DNA of 64,000 nucleotides from Mycolicibacterium tusciae JS617 (GTDB taxonomy: Bacteria; Actinomycetota; Actinomycetes; Mycobacteriales; Mycobacteriaceae): the NCBI RefSeq assembly GCF_000243415.2, contig NZ_KI912270.1, positions 4,030,001 to 4,094,000 on the forward strand, written 5' to 3'. Below, in pieces: positions 47,201 through 56,054 of the stretch (within the stretch, counting starts at the first letter, position 1; every line of letters begins with the position of its first letter). A program made the position numbers and the translations under genes. The notes below the pieces were generated by a model, which did not search any database, was not told the origin of the DNA, and saw only the letters and a program-made list of their open reading frames with translations.

Positions 47201-48656
47201 AGGAAATCGACCGGCCATTGAACGTCACCGCCATCGCTTCGGGTGCGCGGGCCACCTGTTCGTCGAACATCGACGTGATCGACGGCGCCGTCGGCACCGG
47301 CAGGGTCAACGCCATCTGGTTACCCCACGCGTCGAGGCGGGCGCGCTCACCGACGTCAAGAACATCGATCGACGACAACGGCCGATTGGGATCGGCGGTC
47401 ATGGCCGCCAGCAGCTGCTCCAGCCGCCGCGCTAAGTCCGACACCTCAAAGCTCGAAAACGGCTGTCCCGTACCGGCGGTGCTCAGAATCAGTTGGTCAC
47501 TGGAGCCCAGGAACACCAGCTCGAAGTGACGCACGGGTCCAAGATTGGTGTATCCCGCTGTCGCCGGAGCACCGCCGAAGTCGAGAGTAAGCCGGGACGG
47601 GATGAAGTTGACCGCTATCCGCTTTGTTGCGTCGCCGTCAGGGGAAACGCCATCACGCTCAAGCGTGCGTACCGGAAACCGTTGATGCTTCAGGATGTTC
47701 CGAATTCGCGTGTCGACATCCCGGCAGAAGTCCGCCACCGTAGAACCCGGCGAAGTCTTCAAGACCAGCGGTACGACGCCGGTGAGCATTCCGGGCAGCG
47801 TCTTCGACCCAGAGGTCACTCGCCTACTGACCGGAAAGTCGAGTGTCACTTCAGAGCCGTTGGAGTCGAATCCCCGCACCAACAGCGCTGTAGCCGCGGT
47901 GATCACCGAATATCTTCGGATACGCAACACCTTCGACAGATTTTTTGATCCGCTGACGACGGATGAGTTCAACTCAACCTGCGCCGACGGGGCGAAAGGA
48001 TCACGCCCGCTCGAGGCTTGGGGAGGCCGCGGCCGCGGGTTGCTTTCCGTCGGGAGGTTGTCGCGCCAGAACCCCTCGTCGTCGAGATAGTCGGTCGACG
48101 CTTCGTATTCCGACTCGCAGTCGAGTAGGTCCTGCAGTGAGCCGAAGTACGCGGCAGGGATGGGTTCACCGGTGACGATTGCCGAGTAGACGGTCGCGAT
48201 CCGACGACTGACCAGCGCCATGCCCGTTCCGTCTATGGCGATGTGGTGACAGCACGCGAACAAAAAGAACTCATCGAGCGCCGTCTGGAACAGCGCGAAT
48301 TTGAAGAGCTGACCAGAAAACGGCATCGGCACGCGTTGTATCGACGACGAGATTTCGTGAACTCTCGCGACGGGATCGGCTGATCCGATCAGGTCATAAA
48401 AATCCAAGTCAACATCCGGATACTCGACCGCCTGCTGAAGAACCTGACCATCGACCTCATCGAAGGCGGCTCTTCCCGGTTCGGCTTCGCTCACCACCTG
48501 ACGAATTGCCTCGTGTAGGGCATCGCGGTCCACCGCGCCGGCGATTCGCCCCAAGAAACCCAGCTGCCATTCCGTCCCAGCCAGACCCATTTCCTGGGCA
48601 AGGAAGATGTCCAACTGGCCCCGTGTCAGTGGCAGGCGCCCACCAGCAAGGACCAT
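35241..48656 (-). CDS. trimodular non-ribosomal peptide synthetase with terminal thioester reductase
   Basis: A single protein of about 4,470 aa (frame open to GTG 48,740; ATG 48,656, [20 protein letters not shown], fits mycobacterial NRPS starts). Approximate domains: C1 35-470 (HHIAIDG), A1 490-980, PCP1 near 1,020, E1 1,060-1,500 ([10 protein letters not shown]), C2 1,545-1,970 (HHIVIDGWS), A2 1,990-2,470, PCP2 near 2,505, E2 2,545-2,990, C3 3,030-3,460, A3 3,480-3,960, PCP3 near 3,998, reductase 4,070-4,499 ([10 protein letters not shown]; catalytic YGNSK). All PCPs keep [10 protein letters not shown]. Prediction: a D,D,L-tripeptide reduced off as aldehyde or alcohol; C1 may N-acylate the first residue. 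Specificity codes read by eye: A1 DYWSVGMVHK (Thr-like), A2 DALIAIAMCK, A3 DVWYVAAIYK (unassigned). No MbtH gene nearby. Confidence 0.95.
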   Translation of the reverse strand: MVLAGGRLPLTRGQLDIFLAQEMGLAGTEWQLGFLGRIAGAVDRDALHEAIRQVVSEAEPGRAAFDEVDGQVLQQAVEYPDVDLDFYDLIGSADPVARVHEISSSIQRVPMPFSGQLFKFALFQTALDEFFLFACCHHIAIDGTGMALVSRRIATVYSAIVTGEPIPAAYFGSLQDLLDCESEYEASTDYLDDEGFWRDNLPTESNPRPRPPQASSGRDPFAPSAQVELNSSVVSGSKNLSKVLRIRRYSVITAATALLVRGFDSNGSEVTLDFPVSRRVTSGSKTLPGMLTGVVPLVLKTSPGSTVADFCRDVDTRIRNILKHQRFPVRTLERDGVSPDGDATKRIAVNFIPSRLTLDFGGAPATAGYTNLGPVRHFELVFLGSSDQLILSTAGTGQPFSSFEVSDLARRLEQLLAAMTADPNRPLSSIDVLDVGERARLDAWGNQMALTLPVPTAPSITSMFDEQVARAPEAMAVTFNGRSISYGELDEAANRLANVLAANGAGPGQLVALLLPRSDDAIAAILAVLKTGAAYLPIDPGHPDARIEYVLRDAAPVVAVTTTDLRARLESFDVPVIDVNDSVRDAAPAAVLSAPRADDIAYIIYTSGTTGKPKGVAVTHRNVTRLLESLDVELALGQVWTQCHSLAFDYSVWEIWGALLYGGRLLIVPDAIVRSPEDLHQLLVTEQVSVLSQTPSAFYALQTADALQPELGQQLKLQTVVFGGEALEPQRLSAWLHSHPGLPRMINMYGITETTVHASFREILGSDVDQNVSPIGVPLAHLSFFVLDTWMQPVPVGVVGELYVAGDGVTAGYVGRLGLTSSRFVACPFGAPGGRMYRTGDLVCWGDDGQLLYVGRADEQVKIRGFRIELGEIQAALVGAEGVDQAAVIAREDRPGDKRLVGYITGVADAAEVRAGLAQRLPPFMVPTAIVVLDRLPLTSNGKLDTRALPAPEYRVLGAEYRAPGTAIEEILAAIFAQVLGVERVGVDDSFFDLGGDSILSMQVVAQARAAGVLCRPRDIFVQQTVARLGAVATVIGGEAAVVDEGVGAVAATPIMRWLGDVGGAVEGFNQTLVLQAPAEVGEADVVAVVQALLDHHAALRLRGEIVDGHWVLVVPEPGVVQAGDCLHSVDAFSDEALVGARSRLNPVAGRMLSALWMTSTRELLMVIHHLAVDGVSWRVLVEDVNIAWAQHHSGQPIDLPPGGTSFQRWASLLEEHASSSPVVKTAEAWQQVAAVPAVLPAVQPETDTHISAGRLSVSLDVDTTRLLLGEVPAAFHAGVQDILLIAFGLALGEVVGTTKAIGVDVEGHGRHEELAPDLDLSRTVGWFTTKYPVALTGGGLSWDKIVAGDVSLGPIIKAAKEKLRALPDGLTYGLLRYLNPEVDLDNPDPVIGFNYLGRLGAGAGVLSEDLWRISPASVAVAEVASAVAIPLAHSVELNAGTADTDAGPQLQAAWSWAPSAVDAETVERLSRLWFEALAGICAHVRGGGGGLTPSDVEPARVTQSQLEDLSRQFSFSDVLSLTPLQQGLLFQSAFVEDSADDVYAVQLVITLTGALDADRLRDAVHAMVARHPNLAAWFVTVSLEEPVQVIPATPQIAWQHVEFDADEQVEGLCAAERAAVCDLSGEQPLFRAALIDTPGNAHRLVISVHHIVIDGWSLPILLQDIFAGYFGQRLPAPVPYRAFVTWLAGQDDDAAKAAWARVLHGFETPTLVAPPAQAGKRGNYSIFASTETTTAVGELARSCHTTASTVLQAAWARLLMWLTGHQDVAFGTAVSGRPVDLAGADSMVGLLINTVPVRANMSATITVADLLGQLQRAHNDTVEHEHLALAEIHRAVGQDRLFDTLFVYENYPIDPGALLSVQDLTVADFTSREYNHYPLSIVITPGHRVGLRVEYDSELFDATTIEGLADRFQRVLTAMAGEPDQRLSSIDLLAADEHDQLDAWGNRAVLTRPTVEPVSIPESFAAHVDRVPETVALRFGERSWSYRELDEAANRMANLLAGYGAGPGKRVALMSERSAEAIIAILGVLKTGAAYSPIDPLVPAARLKFILADSEPIAAITSSALRSCLDGFDLPVIDIDDAALDTQPSTPLPGPAPDDLAYIIYTSGTTGMPKGVAVTHHNAAQLMTTMDFGLPLPGVWTQAHSLAFDASVLEMWGALLHGGRLVVVPESVAASPEDFHKLLVNEGVTVLIQTPSAVAMLSMEGLENTALAVIGEACPTELMDRWAAGRVMINAYGPTETSMCVVISRPLTPGAGVVPIGLPVPRSGLFVLDTWLQPVAVGVVGELYVAGEGVAAGYVRRPGLSSSRFVACPFGEPGARMYRTGDLVRWGDDGQVQYLGRADEQVKIRGYRIELGEVRAALAGLDGVDHAAVIAREDRPGDKRLVGYITGTADPVEVRAQLGDRLPPYMVPAAVMVLETLPLNTSNKLDTRALPAPEYQDAERYRAPATAIEEVLAGIFAQVLGVERVGVDDSFFDLGGDSILSMQVVARARAAGVSCRPRDIFVEQTVAGVARLAGVVDSDGDSVDEGIGPVVATPILLWLHDIEGAVDEFNQTVLLQAPAGVTQADVEFVVQALLDRHATLRMQVDDDGAGGWSFTVPAVGSVEARGCVQAVDVISDETLSEARSRLNPHAGVMLRGLWVVSTSQLVLMVHHLAVDGVSWRILLEDINIAWSQLHSGQDVALPTGGTSFARWASLLNDYARSSAVVETADAWRQVAAVPSALPVAQPEVDTYVSAGRLSLSLDVDTTRQLLGAVPAAFHAGVQDILLIAFGLAWTEFLGNGGDPIGIDVEGHGRQEELSRDVDLSRTVGWFTTKYPVSLAVDGLPWDQIVAGDAAMGPVVKAAKEQLCTLPDGLSYGLLRYLNPDVDLGGSDPVIGFNYLGRLGAGAGDLSGDLWRISPQSVTTAEVAAAVAMPLAHTVELNAGTADTEAGPQLQANWTWASSVLDDENIRRISRLWFEAMAGICAHVRRGGGGLTPSDIAPARLDQLQIDELTRQYRIADVLPLTPLQEGLLFHAAVSQGLGDDVYAVQLDITLTGFLDQDRLRVALDAVINRHPHLVARFCARFSEPVQIIPIDPVIAWQSYELDDGDQIDQVCAAERAAVCDLSGMQPLFRAALLRTADDRHRLVLTFHHIVIDGWSLPVLLQEIFAGYYRQRLPEPTPYRRFVTWLAGQDRTRAEALWAKVFDGFDTPTLVAPGGRLTLGRRGVGSFLISPETTRALGELARSRRTTVSTVLRAAWAQLLVTLTGQHDVAFGTAVSGRPSDVPGAEAMVGLLINTVPVRANVSATATVTDLLQQLQEIHNDTLEHQHLALGDIHRVTGHDRLFDTLFIYENYPIDAGALSGAQELTVTEFRSREYNHYPLTMAATPGHEVGLRVEYDSDVFAAAAIEALVARFQRVLVAMTADPDRRLSSIDVLDGVEYVQLDAWGNRAALTLQTPTPVSIPAMFGEQVARTPEAVAVTGQGHSLTYQELDRASSRVARRLIGHGVGPGHFVALLFPRSVEAIVAILAVLKTGAAYLPIDPAHPDSRIDFVLGDTAPIAVITAGDLAARLHGYNGIVLGVDDLAVDTQDGIALPTPSPDDIAYIIYTSGTTGIPKGVAVTHHNVTQVLESLPSDIPTGAGQVWSQWHSLVFDVSVWEIWGALLHGSRLVIVPDAVIGSPGDFHDLLVAEEVTVLYQTPSAVGMLSPEGLENTTLVVAGEACPTELVDRWGAGRVMINAYGPTEATIYAAISAPLVPGSPVAPIGTPVSGGATFVLDEWLRPLPAGVVGELYLAGRGIGVGYVRRSGLSSQRFVACPFGAPGGRMYRTGDLVRWGEDGQLQYVGRADEQVKIRGHRVELGEVQAALAAADGVDQAVVIVREDRPGDKRLVGYVTEYASGAVDLTLVRDVLAQQLPTYMVPAAVVAVEALPLTVTGKLDTRALPAPDYHDAERYRPPTNAVEEIIAGIFAQVLGVERVGVDDSFFDLGGDSISAMRVIAAVNSGLDARLAVYTLFESPTVSVLSRHLEDDLGSARSVAHGPSFAAVHGAGATEVRAADLTLDKFIDATTLSGVPGLAGPSAEVRTVLLTGATGFLGRYMVLQLLEQMAQVDGTLVCLVRGRSDEDARARLAKTFDSGDPELLRRFEDLAADRLQVVAGDKGEAHLGLGEQTWQRLAGSVDLIIDSAAFVNSVLPYGELFGPNVVGTAELIRFALTTRLKPFAYVSTSDVGGQIDASAFVEDADIREISSTRVVDGSYANGYGNSKWAGEVLLREAHDLCGLPVAVFRSGMILADPKYVGQLNVSDTVTRMVLSIVATGVAPVSFYQLDGDGNRQRAHFDGLPVDFVAEAVATLGTQLVDGFDTFHVMNPHDDGIGIDEYVDWLIEAGHPIERVADFGEFVARFEAGLRGLSEHQRQNSVLQMLQMLMQTTGNLHAPEPTLGSYAPAHRFHAAVQEAKIGPDNDIPHVSAPVIVKYVTDLKSLGLL

Positions 48657-48870
48657 CCGCAACCCCCAACCTCTGAACGGACACGCACCAGATCGCAGCC
48701 CGCTGCCTGTCCTTCTCCTTCTCACACCTTTCGACGGCACATCGGTCGAGTTTGTGCGGAACGGTCCAGGCGCGCGGACGATCGACTACCCCGTAAATTA
48801 CCGCCCCATCGGCTCGGACGCCCTGCAACTTCGCCGCTTGGCTAGGTCGTTGCCGACTGAAATTAGAATC

Positions 48871-48896
48871 GCTAATGCGCATGAAAAATCATTAGC
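48871..48896. promoter_or_regulatory. LysR-type operator upstream of lysE
   Basis: GCTAATG-N12-CATTAGC is a perfect 7-bp inverted repeat ending 36 bp before the lysE start. A further ATTAG half-site at 48,862-48,866 faces the CTAAT of the first arm. This multi-half-site layout is typical of LysR-type activators, and LysG is the obvious candidate. The lysG gene itself is now 34 kb away. Confidence 0.7.
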
Positions 48897-48932
48897 TGTA
48901 CTGATGACGCCGCATTCCATATCGTTCTCACC

Positions 48933-49532
48933 ATGACCTCACCCCTGGTGATTGGCTTCCTTGCCTCGCTGACGCTGATCGTCGCGATCGGCGCGCAGAA
49001 CGCGTTCGTACTGCGCCAGGGCATCCGCGGCGAACACGTACTGGCGGTAGTCGCCGTGTGCGCCGTGTCCGACATCGTGCTCATCACCGCGGGCATCGCA
49101 GGCATCGGCGCATTGATCGCCGCGCACCCGGGAGCCCTCGATGTCGCACGGTTCGGCGGCGCGGCGTTCCTGATCGGTTACGGCCTGCTTGCGGCGCGGC
49201 GCGCCTGGCGGCCGTCCGCGCTGACCCCATCGGAGAAGGGCCCTGCACGGCTGCTCGAGGTGCTGGTCACCTGCCTCGCTCTGACGTGGCTCAATCCGCA
49301 CGTCTACCTCGACACCGTGATCCTGCTGGGCACCCTCGCCAACGAGCACAGCGACGAGCGATGGTTGTTCGGCGTCGGCGCGGTCACCGCCAGCGTGGTG
49401 TGGTTCGTCAGCCTCGGACTCGGCGCGCGTCGACTCTCCGGGGTGTTCGCCACGCCGACGACCTGGCGGATCCTCGACGGCTTGATTGCCGTCACAATGA
49501 CCGGACTCGGTGTGTCGCTGGTCTTGTCCTGA
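48933..49532 (+). CDS. lysE: LysE/ArgO-family basic amino acid exporter
   Basis: A 199-aa inner-membrane exporter closely resembling M. tuberculosis Rv1986 (LysE): [29 protein letters not shown], the family signature, then [51 protein letters not shown] with the conserved NPxxxLD, and [19 protein letters not shown]. Six predicted helices. Exports lysine and/or arginine when intracellular levels rise. ATG 48,933 follows a LysR-type operator. In M. tuberculosis the regulator lysG is directly divergent; here its place is taken by the NRPS gene. Confidence 0.93.
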   Translation: MTSPLVIGFLASLTLIVAIGAQNAFVLRQGIRGEHVLAVVAVCAVSDIVLITAGIAGIGALIAAHPGALDVARFGGAAFLIGYGLLAARRAWRPSALTPSEKGPARLLEVLVTCLALTWLNPHVYLDTVILLGTLANEHSDERWLFGVGAVTASVVWFVSLGLGARRLSGVFATPTTWRILDGLIAVTMTGLGVSLVLS

Positions 49533-49611
49533 GAGAATTCGCCCCACACCAGCTGGACGAGTACCACCGCACCGGACACTGGACTTCATGGAAGCGGGGT
49601 ATGCCGTTCAT

Positions 49612-50412
49612 ATGACCGCAGAGCAGAAGACTGTATTCATCACCGGAGCCGCAGCGGGGATCGGCAGGGCGACCGCCCTGAACTTCGCTCGTAAAGGATT
49701 CACCGTCGGCGGCTTCGACATCGACGAGGTCGGCCTGAAGTCATTGGCCGACGAGATCGACCGACTGGGTGCGACGGCGATCGTCGGTCACCTCAACGTC
49801 ACCGATTCCGATGAAATGGCGCAGCGGATTGGCGAGTTCGCGAATGCGACAGGAGGCCGACTCGACGTCCTGATCAACAACGCCGGGATACTGCGCGCCG
49901 GCCGGTTCGAGGAGATGGACATCGGCGGCCACCTCAAGGAAATCGACATCAATGCCAAGGGTGTGGTGAACGGGCTGTACGCCGCGTTTCCCTACCTGCG
50001 ATCTACACCGAACTCAGTCGTCGTCAACCTCGCGTCTGCGTCGGCGATCTACGGGCAGGCCGAACTCGCCAACTACAGCGCGACCAAGTTCTTCATCCGC
50101 GGCATCACCGAGGCGCTGGACATCGAGTGGAGTCGGTACGGCATCCGGGTGATCGCGATGTGGCCGCTGTTCGTGCAGACCGCGATGACGCAAACCCTCA
50201 AGACCGGAACCACCGAATCGCTCGGTATCCGGTTGACAGCACAGGACATCGCCGACGCCATCGTGGCCGCGACCGAACCGTCAAGGCTGCGTCGCCTCAT
50301 CCATCAGGTGCACTTCCCCGTCGGATCGCAAACCAAGGTGATGGCGGTCGGCTCCCGATTCTCCCCCGGTTGGCTCACCCGTCTGGTCAACAAGAGACTG
50401 GCGCATTCCTGA
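49612..50412 (+). CDS. short-chain dehydrogenase/reductase
   Basis: A 266-aa SDR: MTAEQKTVFITGAAAGIGRATALNFARKG gives the TGxxxGIG cofactor motif at residues 11-18. LDVLINNAGIL carries NNAG, and the catalytic Ser (NLASASAIYG), Tyr and Lys (YSATKFF) are present. The C-terminal extension KVMAVGSRFSPGWLTRLVNKRLAHS suggests membrane association. I chose ATG 49,612; the frame extends to 49,510 but the added residues are not SDR-like (ATG 49,588 is also possible). Its TGA shares one base with the next start (TGATG at 50,410-50,414), so the two genes are coupled. Confidence 0.88.
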   Translation: MTAEQKTVFITGAAAGIGRATALNFARKGFTVGGFDIDEVGLKSLADEIDRLGATAIVGHLNVTDSDEMAQRIGEFANATGGRLDVLINNAGILRAGRFEEMDIGGHLKEIDINAKGVVNGLYAAFPYLRSTPNSVVVNLASASAIYGQAELANYSATKFFIRGITEALDIEWSRYGIRVIAMWPLFVQTAMTQTLKTGTTESLGIRLTAQDIADAIVAATEPSRLRRLIHQVHFPVGSQTKVMAVGSRFSPGWLTRLVNKRLAHS

Positions 50413-50711
50413 TGTTCAAGATGACTGTCGAAGACGTTTTCGCCATCCGCAACCGGGGCGTGGTCGCGACGGGCCGCGTTGAAAGCGGAACGCTACGGGT
50501 GGGCGACACCGTGCACATCAACGGCAGCCTCGGCGTGGCGGTCACCGCCATTGAGAAGTTCCGCAAGCAGTTGGACGAGGCGACAGCGGGTGAAAACGTG
50601 GGCGTACTGATGAAGGGAATCGAAAGGGCTCAGCTCAACCGCGGTGACGTGCTCACTTCGCCTTCGTCGCCTTCGTCGTCTACGACCTATGGCGAGGTGC
50701 CTGGAATCTAA
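50412..50711 (+). CDS. small EF-Tu domain II-like protein
   Basis: A 99-aa protein consisting of one translation-factor beta-barrel (EF-Tu domain 2): VEDVFAIRNRGVVATGRVESGTLRVGD, then VHINGSLGVAVTAIEKFRKQLDEATAGENVGVLMKGIERAQLNRGDVL. It is followed by a Ser/Pro-rich tail. The G domain and domain 3 are absent, so it is not a GTPase. Similar free-standing barrels occur in actinobacteria without known function. It is translationally coupled to the SDR gene (1-nt overlap). Confidence 0.8.
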   Translation: MFKMTVEDVFAIRNRGVVATGRVESGTLRVGDTVHINGSLGVAVTAIEKFRKQLDEATAGENVGVLMKGIERAQLNRGDVLTSPSSPSSSTTYGEVPGI

Positions 50712-50765
50712 TCGCGCTGAGCGCAACCGCTGATCTCGCGCACTATTCGACATACGGTGCCGCGC

Positions 50766-50855
50766 ATGAATGAGGATTGGCTGGCCGTCATCGCAGGCCT
50801 GGCTCTGCTGGCTCTTGTACTCATCGGAGCGATCCCTGGCAGCGTGATTCCATGA
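50766..50855 (+). CDS. 29-aa single-helix membrane peptide coupled to the YeiH-type transporter
   Basis: ATG 50,766 to TGA 50,853-50,855 encodes 29 residues starting MNEDWLAVIAG, with an acidic N-terminus and one hydrophobic helix of about 18 residues ending GSVIP. Its stop overlaps the transporter start (ATGA at 50,852-50,855). Size, single helix and coupling resemble accessory peptides such as KdpF, so it may stabilise or regulate the transporter. It is too short for most gene callers. Confidence 0.6.
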   Translation: MNEDWLAVIAGLALLALVLIGAIPGSVIP

Positions 50856-51970
50856 CGGAAACCCAGACCGAGCCCGAGGTTCGGCAGTCGGGTATCGGCT
50901 ACGCGATCGCCGGCGTGCTCGTCGTCATCGCGCTGGGCGCCGCGACCCGGTTCCTGGAGCAGGAAGTTCCGCAGTGGGCGGCAGGCACGCCCTTCGCCAA
51001 GGTCGCCAAGTCCATCGAATTCCCGATCTATGCAATAGCTTTGGGCCTGCTCGGCAACTTCGTCCTGTCCAAACTGGCGCTGCGTGACGCGTTGTCGCAA
51101 GGTTTCCGCACCGAGTTCTTCATCAAGACGGGTCTCGTACTACTCGGGGCGTCCATCAACCTGAAGGTGCTCGTCACCGCGGCGGGACCGGCGATCATCC
51201 AGGCGCTGCTGTTGATCACCATCGTGTTCGGCTTCACCTGGTGGCTGGGCGGCGTACTCAAGCTGGAGGACAAACTGCGAGCGCTGCTGGCGTCGGCGGT
51301 GTCGATCTGCGGTGTGAGCGCGGCCATCGCCGCCGCAGGTGCGGTTCAGGCCAAGAAGGAACAACTGGCCTACGCCGCATCCCTGGTGATCGCCTTCGCG
51401 CTGCCGTCGATCTTCCTACTCCCTTGGCTCGCAGACGTTCTCAACCTGTCCGACGCCGTCGCCGGTGCGTGGATCGGCGGCAACATCGACACCACGGCGG
51501 CCGTCGCCGCCGCGGGAGCACTCGCGGGCGAGGACGCACTGCAGATCGCCACCATCGTGAAAACCACCCAGAACGCGTTGATCGGCGTCGTCGCGATCGC
51601 GCTGACCGCGTACTTCGCATTGAAGGTGGAGCGCAAGTCCGCTTCCGAAGAAGGTGAAGCGGCGCGTCCGATGCTTATTCAGTTCTGGGACCGCTTCCCG
51701 AAGTTCGTGCTGGGCTTCATCGCCGCGTCGATCATCGGCACGTTGTTCCTGCAGTGGGGTGGCGACAAGTCCGCGATCACGACGGTCAACGACCTGCGCA
51801 CCTGGTTCCTGATCTTCGCGTTCGTCGCGATCGGTCTGGAGTTCTCGCTGAAGGGTCTCAAGGAGGCCGGTTGGCGGCCCGTCGTGCTGTTCGCCTCGGC
51901 CACGGTCGTCAACATCGTCGTCGCCCTCGGCCTGGCCGTCGTGTTGTTCGGCAGTTTTCAGGTGAGTTAG
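50852..51970 (+). CDS. YeiH/UPF0324 family putative sulfate exporter
   Basis: A 372-aa integral membrane protein of the UPF0324 (YeiH) family. Diagnostic segments are FIKTGLVLLGASINLKVLV, LLASAVSICGVSAAIAAAGAVQAKKEQLAYA, GAWIGGNIDTTAAVAAAGAL and IATIVKTTQNALIGVVAIAL. About ten helices. The C-terminus FVAIGLEFSLKGLKEAGWRP is conserved. Members are annotated as putative sulfate/taurine-related exporters without firm transport data. ATG 50,852 overlaps the stop of the small membrane peptide; the longer frame from 50,777 is not family-like. Confidence 0.88.
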   Translation: MTETQTEPEVRQSGIGYAIAGVLVVIALGAATRFLEQEVPQWAAGTPFAKVAKSIEFPIYAIALGLLGNFVLSKLALRDALSQGFRTEFFIKTGLVLLGASINLKVLVTAAGPAIIQALLLITIVFGFTWWLGGVLKLEDKLRALLASAVSICGVSAAIAAAGAVQAKKEQLAYAASLVIAFALPSIFLLPWLADVLNLSDAVAGAWIGGNIDTTAAVAAAGALAGEDALQIATIVKTTQNALIGVVAIALTAYFALKVERKSASEEGEAARPMLIQFWDRFPKFVLGFIAASIIGTLFLQWGGDKSAITTVNDLRTWFLIFAFVAIGLEFSLKGLKEAGWRPVVLFASATVVNIVVALGLAVVLFGSFQVS

Positions 51971-51983
51971 CTACTCTCGCCGG

Positions 51984-52886
51984 GTGCCTGCTTCGTTGTC
52001 CCGGCGGAGTTTCCTGGCGTTGACCGCCGGCGCGGCGGCGTTCGCGGCAGGGTGCGGGTCATCCAAGCCGGGCGAGGTCGCCGACGACGGCTCTGTCACC
52101 GTCAAGCACGTGTTCGGCGACACCAAAATTCCCACGCCCCCCAAGCGGGTGGTCAGCGCGGGCCTCACCGGACAGGACGACCTGCTCGCCGTCGGCGTCG
52201 TACCGATCGCCGTGACCGACTGGTTCGGCGGCGAGCCGTTCGGTGTATGGCCATGGGCGCAGCCGAAACTCGGCGGTGCGCAGCCGGTGGTGCTCAACCT
52301 CGTCGACGGCGTTCCGGTGGATCAGATCGCGTCGTTGCGGCCCGACCTGATCGTCGCCACCAATGCCGGCCTCGACCGCGGCACCTACGACCGGCTGACG
52401 GCCGTCGCCCCGACGATCGCCCAGTCCGGTCAGGACGCGTTCTTCGAACCGTGGAAGGAGCAGGCGGGCGCGATCGGCCAGGCGGTGTTCAAGCACGACG
52501 AGATGCAGGGGCTCATTGCCGCCGTCGATGAGCGCTTCGCCGCTGTCGGCAAGAACAACGCGCAATTCGCCGGCAAGAAGGTCCTGCTGTTGGAAGGCAC
52601 GCTCGGTCCAGACGGCCCCACCGTGATGTCGCCCGATTGGCGCAGCGAATTCCTCACGCAGATGGGGTGCGCCGTGGCCGACAGTGTCGAGTCAGCCGAT
52701 GTGCTGATCTGGGCCACCGAGAACGACGAACAGCAGGCCGCGCTGCTGGCCGATCCTGCGATCAGTCGGCGCACCAATGTGTTCACCGGCAAGGAACTCG
52801 CGGGCGCCATCGCATTCGCCTCGCCGCTGTCGTATCCGCTGGTGGCAGACCAGCTGCCGGCCCACATCGCCCGGGCGATCACCTGA
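51984..52886 (+). CDS. iron-siderophore ABC substrate-binding lipoprotein (Rv0265c-type)
   Basis: A 300-aa FecB/FepB-like periplasmic binding protein. The N-terminus SLSRRSFLALTAGAAAFAAGC combines a twin-arginine motif (RRSF) with a lipobox whose cysteine is C24, so it is a Tat-exported, membrane-anchored lipoprotein. The body has VTVKHVFGDTKIPTPPKRVVS, LLAVGVVPIAVTDWFGG and RPDLIVATNAGLD of class III binding proteins. The ligand is probably a ferric siderophore. GTG start, 13 bp after the transporter gene. Order before pxpB/pxpC matches Rv0265c in M. tuberculosis. Confidence 0.88.
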   Translation: MPASLSRRSFLALTAGAAAFAAGCGSSKPGEVADDGSVTVKHVFGDTKIPTPPKRVVSAGLTGQDDLLAVGVVPIAVTDWFGGEPFGVWPWAQPKLGGAQPVVLNLVDGVPVDQIASLRPDLIVATNAGLDRGTYDRLTAVAPTIAQSGQDAFFEPWKEQAGAIGQAVFKHDEMQGLIAAVDERFAAVGKNNAQFAGKKVLLLEGTLGPDGPTVMSPDWRSEFLTQMGCAVADSVESADVLIWATENDEQQAALLADPAISRRTNVFTGKELAGAIAFASPLSYPLVADQLPAHIARAIT

Positions 52887-52898
52887 CAAGATGTTCGG

Positions 52899-53603
52899 GT
52901 GAGCACCACCAGCACCGAGTCCGAACACCGGGGTTTCGCGCTGACGGGCTCGGCCTACTATCCGACGCTGGTCGCGGTCTTCACCGGCCTGGTGCTGATC
53001 TCGAATGTTTCTGCCACCAAGGGCATCGCGTTCGGGCCGATCATCGGCGACTGGTCGCTGATCACCGACGGCGGGTTCATCGTTTTCCCGCTGACGTACG
53101 TGATCGGTGACGTGCTTTCCGAGGTGTACGGCTTCAAGGCCACGCGGCGGGCCATCTACATCGCCTTCGCGATGGAGGCCATCGCAGCGTTCACGTTCTG
53201 GCTGACCGCTTACCTTCCGGCGGCCGACTTCTACACCAACCAGGCGGCATTCGAAGCCGTCGTCAAGCCGTTCACGCAACTGATCATCGCGGGGCTCGCC
53301 GGCTTCATCGTCGGGCAGACGCTCAACGCCTGGGTGGTGGTGCGGATCAAGGCCCGCACGAAGGAGAAGCATCTGTGGGCCCGGCTGATCGGCTCGACCA
53401 TCGTCGGTGAGTTCGCCGACACCGTGGTGTTCTGCGCCATCGCGGCTGGGGCGATCGGCATCAGCACATGGGGAGACTTTCTCACGTACGTGGCGCTGGG
53501 CTGGGTGTACAAGACCGCGGTGGAGATCGTCGTGCTGCCGGTTACCTATCGGGTGATCGCGTACATCAAGCGTCGCGAGCCCACGTATCAACCGGCCGTG
53601 TGA
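52899..53603 (+). CDS. YhhQ/VUT-family queuosine-precursor transporter
   Basis: A 234-aa polytopic membrane protein (six helices) of the YhhQ / vitamin uptake-like transporter family. Typical segments are LVLISNVSATKGIAFGPI, GGFIVFPLTYVIGDVLSEVYGFKATRRAIY, AGFIVGQTLNAWVVVRIKARTKEKHLW, LIGSTIVGEFADTVVFCAIAAGA and YKTAVEIVVLPVTYRVIAYIKRRE. E. coli YhhQ imports preQ0/preQ1 for queuosine synthesis. Start GTG 52,899, 12 bp after the lipoprotein gene. It occupies the position where M. tuberculosis has the 5-oxoprolinase oplA (Rv0266c) near these genes. Confidence 0.88.
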   Translation: MSTTSTESEHRGFALTGSAYYPTLVAVFTGLVLISNVSATKGIAFGPIIGDWSLITDGGFIVFPLTYVIGDVLSEVYGFKATRRAIYIAFAMEAIAAFTFWLTAYLPAADFYTNQAAFEAVVKPFTQLIIAGLAGFIVGQTLNAWVVVRIKARTKEKHLWARLIGSTIVGEFADTVVFCAIAAGAIGISTWGDFLTYVALGWVYKTAVEIVVLPVTYRVIAYIKRREPTYQPAV

Positions 53604-53655
53604 GGCTTCGGTAAGGCTCCTCTGGCAAGGCTCATAAATCATGATTCGCCGTTGC

Positions 53656-53667
53656 TACCCGCGGGTA
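53656..53667. promoter_or_regulatory. 12-bp palindrome before pxpB
   Basis: TACCCGCGGGTA is perfectly palindromic and lies 10 bp before the pxpB start, a position suited to a repressor operator. Regulator unknown. Confidence 0.45.
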
Positions 53668-53677
53668 ATTTGATGCC

Positions 53678-54388
53678 ATGAGCGCGACAGCGGATGTGGT
53701 GGACGCCAACGCGAAGGGTGCGGATCCCATGGATCACATCGTGATCCGCGACTACGGGGATCGTGCCCTGCTGCTGGAATTGAACAGCACCGACGAGGTA
53801 CTGACGTGGACGACGGCGATCCGGGAGGCGCAACTGCTCGGAGTGCTCGACGTTGTTCCGGCGTCGCGCACCGTGCTGATGAAGCTCGCGGGTGCCCAGT
53901 ATCAGGCACCCACCCGGCAGCGACTGGGCAAACTGGACGTCGCCGCGGTGTCGGATTCCGCCGCAGCCGACGGTCAGGTCAAAATCGATGTCGAGATCGA
54001 CGTCGTCTACGACGGTCCCGATCTCGACGAAGTCGCCCGGCTCACCGAGTTGAGCGTCGATGAGGTCGTCGCGGCGCACACCGGGACACCCTGGCGGGTC
54101 GGATTCGGCGGTTTCGCACCGGGGTTCGCGTATCTGGTCGGAGGTGACAGCCGACTCGAGGTGCCGCGGCGAGCCGAGCCTCGGACCAAGGTGCCGGTGG
54201 GGGCGGTCGGCCTCGCGGGTGAGTTCAGCGGCGTCTACCCCCGCGAGTCCCCAGGCGGCTGGCAGCTGATCGGACGGACCGCGGAAGGGCAGGCGGCCTT
54301 ATGGGATGTCGATCGTGACCCGCCCGCGTTGCTGACGCCGGGGATGTGGGTGCAGTTCCGGGCGGTTGCTCAGGGGACCAAGTCATGA
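53678..54388 (+). CDS. pxpB: 5-oxoprolinase subunit PxpB (KipI-like, Rv0264c-type)
   Basis: A 236-aa cyclophilin-fold protein of the allophanate-hydrolase subunit 1 family: [39 protein letters not shown], then the hallmark [59 protein letters not shown]. With PxpC and PxpA it hydrolyses 5-oxoproline in an ATP-dependent way. ATG 53,678 is preceded by a palindrome. The stop overlaps the pxpC start (ATGA at 54,385-54,388). No pxpA (LamB/YcsF) gene is present in the window. Confidence 0.9.
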   Translation: MSATADVVDANAKGADPMDHIVIRDYGDRALLLELNSTDEVLTWTTAIREAQLLGVLDVVPASRTVLMKLAGAQYQAPTRQRLGKLDVAAVSDSAAADGQVKIDVEIDVVYDGPDLDEVARLTELSVDEVVAAHTGTPWRVGFGGFAPGFAYLVGGDSRLEVPRRAEPRTKVPVGAVGLAGEFSGVYPRESPGGWQLIGRTAEGQAALWDVDRDPPALLTPGMWVQFRAVAQGTKS

Positions 54389-55284
54389 GCGCCACACTGG
54401 AGATCCTGCGTTCCGGTCCGCTGTCGCTGATCGAGGACCTGGGCCGGCCGGGCCTCGCCCACATGGGGGTGAGCCGTTCCGGTGCCGCCGATCGCCGCTC
54501 CCACGCCCTGGCCAACCGGCTGGTGGCCAACCCGGGCGAGCTCGCCACGATCGAGGTGACGTTCGGCGGCCTGACCGCGCGGGTCCGTGGCGGCGACAAG
54601 AAGGGCGTCGCGATCGCCGTTACCGGAGCCGACACCAATCCGGCGATCAACGGAGTCCCGTTCGGCACGAACAGCATTCACTACGCCCGCGACGGCGAAG
54701 TGATCGAGCTCGGCGCACCGCATTCGGGCCTGCGGACCTATCTGGCGGTGCGCGGGGGTATCGACATCGAGCCGGTGCTCGGGTCCCGCTCATACGACGT
54801 CATGTCGGCCATCGGGCCGCTTCCGCTTGCTCCGGGTGACGTGCTGCCGATCGGCGAGCACAGTGATGACTTCCCCGAGTTGGACCAGGCGCCGGTGGCC
54901 GCGATCGAGGACGACGTCCTCGAGCTTATGGTGGTACCCGGCCCTCGCGACGACTGGTTCACCGATCCCGACGTGCTGATCCGCACGAACTGGCAGGCCA
55001 CCAACAAGAGCGATCGCGTCGGGATGCGGCTAATTGGCATGCCCCTGGAATACCGGTGGCCGGATCGCCAACTCCCCAGCGAGGGGGCCACCCGCGGGGC
55101 AATACAAGTGCCGCCGAACGGTTTTCCGGTGATCCTCGGTCCGGACCATCCCGTCACCGGCGGGTACCCGGTGATCGGCGTGGTGGCCGACGACGATATC
55201 GACCGGGTCGCGCAGATTCGCCCGGGGCAGACGGTGCGCATGCACTGGTCGCGGCCGCGTCGCCCGTTCGAAGGCACCGCATAA
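54385..55284 (+). CDS. pxpC: 5-oxoprolinase subunit PxpC (KipA-like, Rv0263c-type)
   Basis: A 299-aa member of the allophanate-hydrolase subunit 2 family: [45 protein letters not shown] is the conserved N-terminus. [29 protein letters not shown] and [27 protein letters not shown] follow. Partner of PxpB in 5-oxoproline hydrolysis. The ATG at 54,385 is chosen because it overlaps the pxpB stop by 4 bp and begins MSATLEIL; the frame extends to 54,346 with non-conserved residues. The next gene starts 28 bp later. Confidence 0.9.
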   Translation: MSATLEILRSGPLSLIEDLGRPGLAHMGVSRSGAADRRSHALANRLVANPGELATIEVTFGGLTARVRGGDKKGVAIAVTGADTNPAINGVPFGTNSIHYARDGEVIELGAPHSGLRTYLAVRGGIDIEPVLGSRSYDVMSAIGPLPLAPGDVLPIGEHSDDFPELDQAPVAAIEDDVLELMVVPGPRDDWFTDPDVLIRTNWQATNKSDRVGMRLIGMPLEYRWPDRQLPSEGATRGAIQVPPNGFPVILGPDHPVTGGYPVIGVVADDDIDRVAQIRPGQTVRMHWSRPRRPFEGTA

Positions 55285-55302
55285 GAACCCGCCTGCTGGT
55301 AG

Positions 55303-55911
<609 letters not shown>

Positions 55912-56054
55912 CCGCGCAGCTCACATGAGACCCAACCGGCGGGTGAGCGGAAGTTCACGGCGGGGTCACCGCAGGGCATTCTTGGGCAACAGAGGGTCCA
56001 TAGCCTGGGGTTATGCATTGCCGACGAGCGCTGACACGTCGAGGCAATGGCGAA

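Noticed and set aside
45273..47435. 720-codon open frame on the plus strand inside the NRPS gene (others at 39.4-40.3, 42.2-43.8 and 43.8-45.2 kb)
   Set aside because: Antisense shadows of a high-GC gene; translations are His/Arg/Gln-rich without domains, while the opposite strand has perfect NRPS motifs.
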